Shown piece by piece: positions 8,859 through 17,677 of a DNA stretch of 64,000 nt. The notes beneath the pieces are model-generated. The model was not told the DNA's origin and did no database searches. It worked only from the letters and a program-made list of their open reading frames with translations. This DNA is from Streptomyces griseoviridis (lineage in GTDB: Bacteria > Actinomycetota > Actinomycetes > Streptomycetales > Streptomycetaceae), in assembly GCA_014649155.1 (NCBI GenBank), contig BMSM01000006.1, forward strand, positions 310,001 to 374,000, read 5' to 3'. Position numbers and translations under genes: made by a program. The first letter of the stretch is position 1, and the number at the start of each line of letters is the position of its first letter.

Positions 8859-10370
8859 ATGGGGTCCGAGCAGATCCGCCGATGGGAATCCGGAGCACTC
8901 GCCCACGCCGTCACGGACCCCTTCGGCCAAGGGCCGGTGCCGTGGCTGCGCGGCGGCGAGACCTACTTCGGCGACAGCGGCCAGATCGTCCCCTGGTACG
9001 TCGATCCGGAGCCCGCCCCGCGGCCGGGCGGACGCGGCGGCGGGACCCGCGCCACGACAACCCGCAGCTCCCCGGACGGCGGCGGCCCCAACGCCGCCGA
9101 CGACGTGCACCTCCAGATCAAGGGATTCACCTCCACCGGCGCGGTCGCGCCCGGCGACGCGATCGACTTCCACATCACGGTGGACCCGCCCCAGGAGTTC
9201 TCCGTCGACGTCTACCGCATCGGCCACTACGGCGGCGACGGCGCCGCGAAGATCACCAGCAGCCCCCGGCTGTCCGGCATCGTGCAGCCCGCGCCGCTCG
9301 CCGCCGACCGCACCGTCTCCTGCCACCACTGGTGGCTGTCCTGGCGGCTCCAGGTCCCCACGTACTGGAACATCGGCGCGTACGTCGCCGTCCTCACCAC
9401 CGCCGACGGCTACCGCTCCCACGTCCCTTTCACCGTCCGCGACAACCAACCCGCCGATCTGCTGCTGCTCCTGCCGGACATCACCTGGCAGGCGTACAAC
9501 CTCTACCCGGAGGACGGCCGGGCAGGGGCCAGCCTCTACCACGCCTGGGACAAGGACGGTCGGCTGCTCGGCGAGGCCGACGCCGCCACGACCGTCTCCT
9601 TCGACCGCCCGTACGCGGGCGCCGGCCTGCCCCTCCACGTCGGTCACGCCTACGACTTCATCCGCTTCGCCGAGCGCTACGGCTACGACCTTGCCTACGC
9701 CGACGCCCGCGACCTGCACGCCGGCCGCGTCGACCCGACCCGCTACCGGGGCCTGGTCTTCCCCGGCCACGACGAGTACTGGTCCGCGGCGATGCGCCGC
9801 ACCACCGAGCTGGCCCGCGAGCAGGGCACCTCCCTGGTCTTCCTCTCCGCCAACACCATGTACTGGCAGGTGGAGCTGTCCCCCTCCGCGTCCGGCGTCC
9901 CCGACCGCCTGCTGACCTGCCGCAAACGCAAAGGCCCTGGCAAGCCGGTGCTGTGGCGGGAAGTCGACCGCCCTGAGCAGGAGGTGCTCGGCATCCAGTA
10001 CGCCGGCCGCGTCCCCGAGCCGCACCCGCTGATCGTGCGCAACGCCGACCACTGGCTGTGGGAGGCCACCGGCGCCCACGAGGGCGACCCGGTCGAGGAC
10101 CTGGTCGCCGGCGAGGCGGACCGTTACTTCCCGCGCGCCCCACTGCCGCCGTACGACGAGCGGGTGCTGCTCGCGCACTCCCCGTACCGGGACCCCGACG
10201 GCGTCCCGCGCCACCAGGAGACGTCCCTGTACCGGTCGCCCTCCGGGGCGTGGGTCTTCGCGTCCGGGACGTTCGCCTGGTCCCCGGCCCTGGACCGTCC
10301 CGGCCACGTCGACCCGCGGATCCAACGCGCCACCGCCAACCTGATGGACCGCATCTGCAAACGCGACTGA
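8859..10370 (+). CDS. N,N-dimethylformamidase beta-subunit-like protein
   Basis: The 503-residue protein begins after a strong GAGGGAGGGG site. After a 75-residue polar segment come an Ig-like beta domain (FTSTGAVAPGDAIDFHITVDP, then YRIGHYGGDGAAKI, CHHWWLSWRLQVPTYWNIGAY) and a long C-terminal domain with YDFIRFAERYGYDL, GLVFPGHDEYWS and ASGTFAWSPALDRP. These match the large subunit of N,N-dimethylformamidase and the DMFA2_C family as I know them. In Streptomyces such proteins are common and lack the small subunit, so the substrate is unknown. The GHDEYW motif probably lies at the active site (inference). It sits upstream of purC with a 135-base gap and its own leader. Confidence 0.75.
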   Translation: MGSEQIRRWESGALAHAVTDPFGQGPVPWLRGGETYFGDSGQIVPWYVDPEPAPRPGGRGGGTRATTTRSSPDGGGPNAADDVHLQIKGFTSTGAVAPGDAIDFHITVDPPQEFSVDVYRIGHYGGDGAAKITSSPRLSGIVQPAPLAADRTVSCHHWWLSWRLQVPTYWNIGAYVAVLTTADGYRSHVPFTVRDNQPADLLLLLPDITWQAYNLYPEDGRAGASLYHAWDKDGRLLGEADAATTVSFDRPYAGAGLPLHVGHAYDFIRFAERYGYDLAYADARDLHAGRVDPTRYRGLVFPGHDEYWSAAMRRTTELAREQGTSLVFLSANTMYWQVELSPSASGVPDRLLTCRKRKGPGKPVLWREVDRPEQEVLGIQYAGRVPEPHPLIVRNADHWLWEATGAHEGDPVEDLVAGEADRYFPRAPLPPYDERVLLAHSPYRDPDGVPRHQETSLYRSPSGAWVFASGTFAWSPALDRPGHVDPRIQRATANLMDRICKRD

Positions 10371-10505
10371 CCGGGACCCGACGGACCCGCGCCCCCGGCC
10401 GCCCCCGGCGGTTCCCCTCCCGCCCCACCCCCGACCCGCTGTCCTCCGCCCCGCACCCCGTACGGGAGAATGCGGAGGCATTGGACAGAACCACGGGGAG
10501 GAACC

Positions 10506-11405
<900 letters not shown>

Positions 11406-11420
11406 CCCCCCGGACCACAT

Positions 11421-11454
11421 GGAAAAGCCCCCGGCCGGAGCCGGGGGCTTTTCC
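11421..11454 (+). terminator. Terminator of purC, shared with tRNA-Gly
   Basis: ggaaaagcccccggc / gccgggggcttttcc forms a 15-base stem with A/T flanks on both sides, so it can work in both directions between purC and the minus-strand tRNA-Gly. Confidence 0.9.
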
Positions 11455-11457
11455 ATC

Positions 11458-11533
11458 TGGAGCGAACGACGAGGTTCGAACTCGCGACCTCAACCTTGGC
11501 AAGGTTGCGCTCTACCAACTGAGCTACGTTCGC
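11458..11533 (-). tRNA. tRNA-Gly (anticodon GCC)
   Basis: On the minus strand the acceptor GCGAACG pairs with CGTTCGC and the anticodon loop TTGCCAA gives GCC. The T arm has GTTCGAAC and CCA is encoded. A second GCC copy lies at 15713-15785. Confidence 0.95.
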
Positions 11534-11576
11534 AGGTACTGCTCGCGCCTCCGCTTTCGCCGTGGCGCGAGCACCA

Positions 11577-12191
11577 CTATACCCAACCTCGCTCTCGCGC
11601 GAGACGTACCGCGGCATGACGGTTCTCCGCCCCGAGCTTGGTCACCGCCGACGACAGGTAGTTCCGTACGGTCCCCTCCGCCAGCGCGGCCCGCTCGGCG
11701 ATCTCCGCGACCGGCGCGCCGTCAGCGGCCAGTTCCAGGACCTCGGCCTCGCGCGCGGTCAGCGGCGAGTCCCCGGCGGAGATCGCGTCGGCGGCCAACT
11801 CCGGGTCGACGTACCGGTTTCCGGCCTGGACGGTGCGGATGATCTCGGCGAGCCGCTGGGCGCTCACCGTCTTCGGCACGAAGCCGCGCACCCCGGCCGC
11901 CAGGGCCCGCTTGAGGTGCCCGGGGCGGCCGTGGCCGGTCACGATCAGCACTTTGCAGCCGGGCAGCTCGGTGCGCAGCGATGTGGCCACCTTCACACCG
12001 TCGGCGCCGGGCATCTGGAGGTCGAGGACGGCCACGTCGGGGGCGTGCGCCCGCGCCATCGCCAGCGCCTCCGGGCCGGTGGCGGCCTCGGCGACCACCA
12101 GGAGGTCGTCCTCCAGGGCGAGCAGCGCGGCCAGCGCCCCCCGGATGAGGTGCTCGTCATCGGCGAGCAGCACCCGTACGACGTCACTCAC
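11577..12191 (-). CDS. NarL/LuxR-family response regulator (DesR-like)
   Basis: The 204-residue protein has a receiver domain (residues 4-118) with acidic pocket D11-D12, phosphoacceptor D57 in VAVLDLQMPG and lysine K107 in FVPKTVS. A LuxR-type helix-turn-helix follows (LTAREAEVLELAADG, then EIAERAALAEGTVRNYLSSAVTKLG). It should bind DNA when phosphorylated by the kinase encoded just upstream. It is the last gene of a four-gene minus-strand operon with an ABC exporter, and the palindrome before that operon is its likely target. The GTG start lies about 157 bases after the kinase stop. Confidence 0.92.
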   Translation of the reverse strand: MSDVVRVLLADDEHLIRGALAALLALEDDLLVVAEAATGPEALAMARAHAPDVAVLDLQMPGADGVKVATSLRTELPGCKVLIVTGHGRPGHLKRALAAGVRGFVPKTVSAQRLAEIIRTVQAGNRYVDPELAADAISAGDSPLTAREAEVLELAADGAPVAEIAERAALAEGTVRNYLSSAVTKLGAENRHAAVRLARERGWV

Positions 12192-12347
12192 GACGACCCC
12201 ACCCCCCGCGCCCGTACGAAGTCACCCACGACCCGCCTCCCGCACCCGCACGACGTCCCTCGCACCCCGACCCCGCCCCGCCTCCCGCACCCGCACGAAC
12301 CTCCCTCACGCCACGCCGCAACACCACCCACACCCCTACGACGTCCC

Positions 12348-13754
12348 TCACGCCTCATCTCCCGCACCGGTCCCGGCGGCCACGGAGGCCCCGTTTCCCG
12401 CACCGGTCCCGGCGGCCACGGAGGCCCCGTTTCCCGCACCGGTCCCGGCGGCCACCGAGGCCCCGTTTCCCGCACCCGTCCCGACGGCTACCGAGGCCCC
12501 GGCGCCTGCCCCCACACCCGCCCCCAGCGGCACCCGTGCCACCACCCGGAACACGTCTCCGTCAGCGGGCCCCGCCTCCAGCGTCCCGCCGACCGCGGTC
12601 AGCCGTTCGCGCAGCCCGGCCAGCCCCGAGCCGCCCCGCCCGCCCGCCGGTCCCCCGCCCGGCGCGCCGGGTGTCCCGCCGGGGGCGGCCCCGGCGCCGT
12701 CGTTCTCCACCGTCAGCACCACTCGCTCCCCGGTCGTCCGTACCGTCACGGCGCACCGCTGCGCGGCCCCGTGCCGCAGCACATTGGTGGTCGCCTCCCG
12801 CACCACCCAGCCGAGCGCCGACTGCACCGGTCCGGGCAGCCCGGCCGTGTCACCGGTCACCTCGCAGCGGATGCCCGCGGCCCCCAGGACGCCCCGGGCG
12901 CCGCCCAGTTCGGCCTCCAGGTCGGCCTCGCGGTATCCCCGTACGACGTCCCGTACCTCGCGCTGCGACTCGCGGGCGATGCGCTGCACCTCGATCATCT
13001 GCTCCACGCCCTCGGGCCGTCCGCGCCGGGTGAGCTGGACGGCGAGTTCGCTCTTGAGGGCGATCACCGCCAGGTTCCGGCCGATCACGTCGTGCAGGTC
13101 GCGGCCGAACCGCAGCCGTTCCTCGGCGACCGCGAGCCGGGCCCGGGTCTCGCGGGCCTCGTCGAGTTCGAAGACCGCGTTCAGCAGCCATACGGAGAAG
13201 ACCGAGGTGAAGGCGAGGAAGCCGCCGCCCAGCACCACGCTGACCGAGGTGAGCAGCGCGGCCAGCGGATGCACGCCCAGGACGAGGGAGACGGCGACCG
13301 CGCCCGCCGCGTAGCCGCCGATGAGCGGGGCGACCCGCCGCCGGGGCAGCCCCAGCGCCATGAAGCCGATGCCGAAGGTGACGACGCAGCCGAAGAGGCC
13401 GCCCACCGCGGTGGCGAGGTCGTCGTCGTGCACGGGTCCGAACTGCACGAAGGCGATCGCCCCGGCCGCCAGCACGGCGGTGAGGACGCCGAGGGTCCAC
13501 AGCAGCCGCACCGGCTGCTCGCGCCGCCCGCAGGTCCAGTCCAGCGCCCGCGCGCCGGTCACCGCGCAGACCGCGGCGTGCGCGGCGACCACCAGGCAGA
13601 GCGCGCCCGCCGGCCCGTGGCCCACCTGCGCGAAGACCGACAGTCCGGCCACGGAGACCTCGATCAGCGCGATGAAGTGGAACGACCACCGCGTGTACGT
13701 CTCCACCTTCGCCGGCGTGGTCTTGCCCCGCCACCAGCCGCCCGGCCTGCGCAT
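12348..13754 (-). CDS. Sensor histidine kinase, DesK/NarX-like
   Basis: The 468-residue protein has five or six predicted membrane helices in its first 195 residues, with no large extracellular domain. A HisKA_3 dimerisation helix follows with H221 in FGRDLHDVIGRNLAVIALK. The ATPase domain has an N box (REATTNVLRHG) and a G box (GSGLAGLRERLTAVGGTL). The C terminus ends in three to four copies of a 12-residue Gly/Ala/Ser/Thr unit encoded by 36-bp DNA repeats. ATG 13754 was preferred; the frame stays open to 13805 but ATG 13754 gives the usual short cytoplasmic start. It lies 23 bases after the permease gene and should signal to the downstream regulator. Confidence 0.9.
   Translation of the reverse strand: MRRPGGWWRGKTTPAKVETYTRWSFHFIALIEVSVAGLSVFAQVGHGPAGALCLVVAAHAAVCAVTGARALDWTCGRREQPVRLLWTLGVLTAVLAAGAIAFVQFGPVHDDDLATAVGGLFGCVVTFGIGFMALGLPRRRVAPLIGGYAAGAVAVSLVLGVHPLAALLTSVSVVLGGGFLAFTSVFSVWLLNAVFELDEARETRARLAVAEERLRFGRDLHDVIGRNLAVIALKSELAVQLTRRGRPEGVEQMIEVQRIARESQREVRDVVRGYREADLEAELGGARGVLGAAGIRCEVTGDTAGLPGPVQSALGWVVREATTNVLRHGAAQRCAVTVRTTGERVVLTVENDGAGAAPGGTPGAPGGGPAGGRGGSGLAGLRERLTAVGGTLEAGPADGDVFRVVARVPLGAGVGAGAGASVAVGTGAGNGASVAAGTGAGNGASVAAGTGAGNGASVAAGTGAGDEA
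12361..12504 (-). repeat. 36-bp tandem repeats inside the kinase gene
   Basis: Units begin at 12361, 12397, 12433 and, degenerate, 12469. Each reads cccgcaccggtcccggcggc and continues 16 bases. Being a multiple of three they preserve the frame and encode a GTGAGNGASVAA-type peptide at the kinase C terminus. Confidence 0.9.
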
Positions 13755-13777
13755 CCGTGGCCCTCCCCGGTCCCGTC

Positions 13778-14587
13778 TCAGCGTCGTGGTTCCCAGCGGA
13801 ACCACCGGCGTACAGCAAACACCGCGAGCACGGTCCAGGCCACCGCCGTCGCCAGGGCGCCCAGGGCCTCGCCGGCCGACAGGTCGCCGGTCCAGCCGCC
13901 GCGGACCAGCGCGACGACCGGGGTCAGCGGCAGCAGTTCGCAGACGGAGGCCAGCTTGTCGGGGAGGAGTTCCAGCGGGACGAACATGCCCGAGCCGATC
14001 ACCGACACCATCATCAGCGGCATCGGGGTGACCTGCGCGCTCTCACCGGTCCGGGTGAAGGCCGCGGTGACGGCGGCGAGCGCGGCGCACATCACCAGCC
14101 CCAGCAGCAGACCGAGGACGGCCAGGTGCGGCGCGGGCGGCGCCGGCAGGTCCAGCAGGAGGGTGCAGCCGGCCGTGAGCAGCAGGCACTGGGCCAGTCC
14201 GATGACCACGGCCGGCAGGGCGGAGCCGCCCAGGATCTCGGCGTCGCGCAGTTCACCGGTGCGCAGCCGCTTGAGGACGAGTTCCTCGCGCCGGACGACG
14301 AAGACGCCGACCAGGGCGGAGTACACGGCGAAGAGCAGGGAGAAGCCGACCGCGGCGGGCAGGACCACGGTGCCCGGTGTCAGTCCGGCCCCGGCGAGGT
14401 CCATCTCCTCGGCCGCCGAGCGCACGCTGAGCGGCAGGACCAGCGGCACGAACACCGCGGCGAAGAGCGTGCCCTTGGCCCGGCCGAGCAGGGTCAGTTC
14501 GGCGCGGGCGAGGGCGGTCATCCGCCGCAGCGGCGTACTGGCCGGCCCCCGCGCGGCGCCGGTCCGGTCCTCGGTGGTGACGGTCAT
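13778..14587 (-). CDS. ABC-2 type transporter permease
   Basis: The 269-residue protein has six predicted membrane helices, including LFAAVFVPLVLPLS, GFSLLFAVYSALVGVFVV and PLMMVSVIGSGMFVPLELLP. The last holds the conserved ABC-2 exporter segment followed by LLPLTPVVALVRGGW. Start ATG 14587 overlaps the upstream ATPase stop by four bases. With the ATPase it forms a DrrAB-like exporter, probably for a lipid, drug or antimicrobial. The substrate cannot be read from sequence. Confidence 0.9.
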   Translation of the reverse strand: MTVTTEDRTGAARGPASTPLRRMTALARAELTLLGRAKGTLFAAVFVPLVLPLSVRSAAEEMDLAGAGLTPGTVVLPAAVGFSLLFAVYSALVGVFVVRREELVLKRLRTGELRDAEILGGSALPAVVIGLAQCLLLTAGCTLLLDLPAPPAPHLAVLGLLLGLVMCAALAAVTAAFTRTGESAQVTPMPLMMVSVIGSGMFVPLELLPDKLASVCELLPLTPVVALVRGGWTGDLSAGEALGALATAVAWTVLAVFAVRRWFRWEPRR

Positions 14588-15567
14588 CGCACGCACTCCT
14601 TCGTCGAGAGGTCCGCCGCCGACCCGCCGCCGGCCTCTTCGGCGGCCCGCCGGGCGATCCCGAGGAACGCCTCCTCCAGGGAGGCCGGCCGCACGTCGAG
14701 GCGGCGCAGTTCCACCTCCGCGCTCGCGGCCCACATCAGCAGCCCGGTGGCGGTCCGCTGGAGTTCCCGGGTGCGCAGCCGGACCGTGCGGCCGTCGATG
14801 TCGTGGCCGCTGACGCCGAGTCCGGCGAGCGGCGGCAGGTCGCCCGCGAAGTACCCCTCGGGCAGTTCGAAGGAGATCCGGGACGGCTGCGCGGCGGTCA
14901 CCTCGTCCGGTGTCCCGGTGGCGGCGATCCGGCCCTCGTGCATGATCGCGAGGCGGTCGGCGAGGTTCTCGGCCTCCTCCAGGTAGTGCGTGGTCAGCAG
15001 CACGGTCGTACCGCTGTCGCGCAGGGCCCGCACCAACTCCCAGGTGTCGCGGCGGCCTTCGGCGTCCAGGCCGGTGGTGGGCTCGTCGAGGAAGAGCACC
15101 TCGGGCGAGCCGAGCAGCGCCATCGCCAGGTCCAGCCGGCGCCGCTGTCCGCCGGAGAGCTGCTTGACCCGGGTGCCGGTCTTCGCGCCGAGGCCGACCA
15201 GGTCCAGCACCTCCGCGACGGGCCGGGCGCCGCTGACGCAGCCCGCCCACATCCGCGCGGTCTCGGCGACGGTCAGCTCGGAGGGGAAGCCGCCCTCCTG
15301 GAGCATCACCCCGGTCCGGGGCCGTACGGCGGCCCGCTCGGTGTACGGGTCGTGCCCGAGCACCCTGATCCGTCCGGCGGTCGGCGGGGCGAGGCCCTCC
15401 AGGAGTTCGACCGTGGACGTCTTGCCGGCGCCGTTGGTGCCGAGCAGCGCGAAGATCTCGCCGCGGCGCACGGTGAAGCCGATCCCGCGCACCGCCTCGA
15501 ACCCGCCCCCGTACACACGCCGCAGGCCGGTGACCTCAATCACGTGTCCGTGTTCGTTCGCATCCAT
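14584..15567 (-). CDS. ABC transporter ATP-binding protein (DrrA-like)
   Basis: The 327-residue ATPase has Walker A GTNGAGKTS (about 43-51), the signature LSGGQRRRL, Walker B LFLDEPTTGLD and the H loop TTHYLEEAE. A 100-residue C-terminal extension is typical of drug and lipid exporters. It is the first gene of the operon ATPase-permease-kinase-regulator, and its stop is fused to the permease start (ATGA). The operon ends before a tRNA-Gly gene. Confidence 0.95.
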   Translation of the reverse strand: MDANEHGHVIEVTGLRRVYGGGFEAVRGIGFTVRRGEIFALLGTNGAGKTSTVELLEGLAPPTAGRIRVLGHDPYTERAAVRPRTGVMLQEGGFPSELTVAETARMWAGCVSGARPVAEVLDLVGLGAKTGTRVKQLSGGQRRRLDLAMALLGSPEVLFLDEPTTGLDAEGRRDTWELVRALRDSGTTVLLTTHYLEEAENLADRLAIMHEGRIAATGTPDEVTAAQPSRISFELPEGYFAGDLPPLAGLGVSGHDIDGRTVRLRTRELQRTATGLLMWAASAEVELRRLDVRPASLEEAFLGIARRAAEEAGGGSAADLSTKECVR

Positions 15568-15625
15568 GACTCCAGGGTCCCGGCGGCACGGGCGCCGGAG
15601 CAGTGCGCGGCGTCACGACTCGCCA

Positions 15626-15637
15626 TGACAAATGTCA
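15626..15637. promoter_or_regulatory. TGACA-aa-TGTCA palindrome, candidate operator of the ABC/two-component operon
   Basis: A perfect five-base inverted repeat with a two-base centre lies about 60 bases before the ATPase start. NarL-type regulators bind palindromes of about this size. Assignment to the regulator at 11577-12191 is inferred from position only. Confidence 0.4.
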
Positions 15638-15670
15638 GACGGGCCAGGCCACTTGGAGACACGGGCACAC

Positions 15671-15707
15671 GAGAGAACCCCCGGTCCAGAAGGACCGGGG
15701 GTTCTCT
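15671..15707. terminator. Bidirectional-type terminator next to tRNA-Gly
   Basis: gagaacccccggtcc / ggaccgggggttctc forms a 15-base stem with loop agaa. It is placed to stop minus-strand transcription of the tRNA-Gly gene at 15713. Confidence 0.85.
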
Positions 15708-15712
15708 TCCCG

Positions 15713-15785
15713 AGCGGACGACGAGGCTCGAACTCGCGACCTCAACCTTGGCAAGGTTGCGCTCTACCAACTGAGCTACGTCCGC
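15713..15785 (-). tRNA. tRNA-Gly (anticodon GCC), second copy
   Basis: On the minus strand GCGGACG pairs with CGTCCGC and the anticodon loop is TTGCCAA. It differs from the copy at 11458 by a few bases, mainly in the acceptor stem, and lacks an encoded CCA. Confidence 0.95.
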
Positions 15786-15865
15786 AATGCCGCCGACCGG
15801 CGTTCACCGATCGGTGCGAGCACCAGCCTACCCGATCGGATGAACCGGTCGGTACGGCGGTGCGG

Positions 15866-15937
15866 AGCGGGTGACAGGGATCGCACACTGCGTCTTCCCC
15901 CTGGAAGGGGGATGTTCTACTACTAAACTACACCCGC
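15866..15937 (-). tRNA. tRNA-Gly (anticodon TCC)
   Basis: On the minus strand GCGGGTG pairs with CACCCGC and the anticodon stem-loop is TCCCC-CTTCCAG-GGGGA, giving UCC. The D arm TAGTTTAGTAGTAGAA is typical. CCA is not encoded. Confidence 0.93.
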
Positions 15938-16061
15938 AAGCCCTCGTGAGCTGGGCTTTTCCGGCCCCGCCCCTCGGCGTGCTCCAGACTTTAGCTGATC
16001 GCCGGGGGTGTCGCGCAAGTCGGCTGCCGCCAGGGGCTCGTGACCGCCCGTCGGCCCCGGC

Positions 16062-16379
16062 TCACCGCGCCGCGGCGAAGGCCTCGTAGACCCGCTTGGG
16101 GATGCGGCCCCGGGCCGGGACCTCCATCCGGTTGGCCTGCGCCCAGGCGCGGACGGCCGCCGGGTCGGGGGCGACCTCCGTCTGCCGGTAGGCCTTGCCG
16201 GACCGCGACCGCTTGCGGCCGGCCTCCACGTACGGCTCCAGGGCCTCCCGCAGTTTCCGGGCGTGGGTCTCGTTCAGGTCGATCTCGTACATCCTGCCGT
16301 CGAGTCCGAAGGCGATCGTCTCCGCCGCTTCCGAGCCGTCGATGTCGTCGAAGAGAGTGACCACGACACGCTGCGCCAC
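16062..16379 (-). CDS. lsrL: Lsr2-family nucleoid-associated protein (LsrL-like)
   Basis: The 105-residue protein begins MAQRVVVTLFDDIDGSEA, the Lsr2 dimerisation domain, and ends with the DNA-binding domain PDPAAVRAWAQANRMEVPARGRIPKRVYEAF. In the latter the R-G-R core (residues 90-92) inserts into the minor groove of AT-rich DNA. Lsr2 proteins bridge DNA and silence foreign or specialised-metabolism genes. Its place next to purS matches the second Lsr2 paralogue of Streptomyces, LsrL (SCO4076 in S. coelicolor, from memory). GTG 16379 was chosen because a GAAGGGAC site precedes it; the longer frame adds unrelated residues. Confidence 0.9.
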   Translation of the reverse strand: MAQRVVVTLFDDIDGSEAAETIAFGLDGRMYEIDLNETHARKLREALEPYVEAGRKRSRSGKAYRQTEVAPDPAAVRAWAQANRMEVPARGRIPKRVYEAFAAAR

Positions 16380-16727
16380 GAATATCGGTCCCTTCGTGCG
16401 GCATCTCCTCACTGACGTGCCGGGACGTCGTGGAGATGCCGACTGTTCGCCCGCAATTGGGCAAAGTATCGGCTAATGACATTTCATTTGTACAGTGCTC
16501 GGCAATGCAATGGGAAGACCGACTAAAACTCTTGGCGTGTCCGGCGCGCAATAGCTGCCCGCAGGTACTCGGCGATCTTTCCCTAAGCTTTTCCCGGGTC
16601 CCGCGCCCGATGCCGAATCGTGACAGGGCTCACGTACTTTCCTACAACTCTACACGCGTAGAAATTTCGGCGGCTTAAACCAGGTAGTCTGAAGGAACCT
16701 GCTCAGCACCACACACCGGGAGTGCCA
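16380..16727. other. AT-rich divergent region between lsrL and purS
   Basis: This 350-base region is clearly less GC-rich than its flanks, with AT-rich words such as aatgacatttcatttgtaca and aaactctt. A palindrome tctac-acgc-gtaga (16649-16662) and a TAGTCT -10 box (16685-16690) precede purS. No gene is seen. AT-rich DNA beside lsrL could be an autoregulatory binding site (inference). Confidence 0.5.
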
Positions 16728-17000
16728 GTGGCACGCGTCGTAGTCGACGTCATGCTCAAGCCCGAGATCCTCGACCCCCAGGGCCAGGCGGTGCAGCGCG
16801 CACTGCCGCGGCTGGGTTTCGAGGGGATCTCGGACGTACGTCAGGGAAAGCGTTTCGAACTGGAAGTTGACGGGCCGGTCGACGAGGCCGCCCTCGCCCG
16901 CATCCACGATCTTGCGGAATCCTTCCTCGCCAACACCGTGATCGAGGACTTCACCGTCCGCGTCGAGGAAGCGGCGGAAGTCGCGGGGGCGGTGAAGTGA
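16728..17000 (+). CDS. purS: Phosphoribosylformylglycinamidine synthase subunit PurS
   Basis: The 90-residue small subunit reads [19 protein letters not shown], with [12 protein letters not shown] near the C terminus, matching the PurS family. It bridges PurQ and PurL in the FGAM synthetase complex for the fourth purine step. Two GTG codons (16722, 16728) are possible; the second gives the family N terminus. Its stop overlaps the purQ start in GTGA. Confidence 0.95.
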   Translation: MARVVVDVMLKPEILDPQGQAVQRALPRLGFEGISDVRQGKRFELEVDGPVDEAALARIHDLAESFLANTVIEDFTVRVEEAAEVAGAVK

Positions 17001-17677
17001 CCGCTCGTATTGGCGTCGTCACTTTCCCCGGCAGCCTCGACGACCGGGACACGCAGCGCGCGATCCGGGTCGCGGGCGCCGAGCCGGTGGCGCTCTGGCA
17101 CAAGGACAAGGACCTCAAGCAGGTCGACGCCGTGGTGCTGTGCGGCGGCTTCTCCTACGGCGACTATCTGCGCGCCGGGGCCATCGCCCGCTTCTCGCCG
17201 GTGATGGACACCCTCATCGACCAGGCCAAGGCCGGTCTGCCGGTGCTCGGGATCTGCAACGGCTTCCAGATCCTCACCGAGGCGCACCTGCTCCCCGGCG
17301 GCATGCTGGGCAACGACCACCTGCACTTCATCTGCCGTGACCAGAAGCTGCGGGTGGAGAACGCCGGGACGGCCTGGACCAGCGACTACAGCGCCGGCCA
17401 GGAGATCCACATCCCGCTGAAGAACATGGACGGCCGGTACGTCGCCGACCCGCGGACGCTGGACGAGCTGGAGGCCGAGGGCCGCGTCGCCTTCCGCTAC
17501 CTGGACGTCAACCCCAACGGCTCGCTCAACGACATCGCCGGCATCACCAACGCGGCGGGCAACGTCGTCGGTCTGATGCCGCACCCGGAGCACGCCGTGG
17601 AGCCGCTCATCGGCACCGGCCGCACCGACGGCCTCCCCTTCTTCACCTCGATCCTCAAGAAGCTGGTCAACGCATGA
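16997..17677 (+). CDS. purQ: Phosphoribosylformylglycinamidine synthase subunit PurQ (glutaminase)
   Basis: This is the class I glutamine amidotransferase subunit that releases ammonia for PurL. The nucleophile C87 is in [13 protein letters not shown], and the His/Glu pair is in [10 protein letters not shown] near residues 197-199. The 226-residue length is normal. It is translationally coupled to purS (GTGA) and purL (ATGA). Confidence 0.97.
   Translation: MTARIGVVTFPGSLDDRDTQRAIRVAGAEPVALWHKDKDLKQVDAVVLCGGFSYGDYLRAGAIARFSPVMDTLIDQAKAGLPVLGICNGFQILTEAHLLPGGMLGNDHLHFICRDQKLRVENAGTAWTSDYSAGQEIHIPLKNMDGRYVADPRTLDELEAEGRVAFRYLDVNPNGSLNDIAGITNAAGNVVGLMPHPEHAVEPLIGTGRTDGLPFFTSILKKLVNA

Noticed and set aside
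12361..12504. CRISPR-like tandem array
   Set aside because: The units are directly adjacent with no spacers, and they encode the kinase tail in frame. No cas genes are present.
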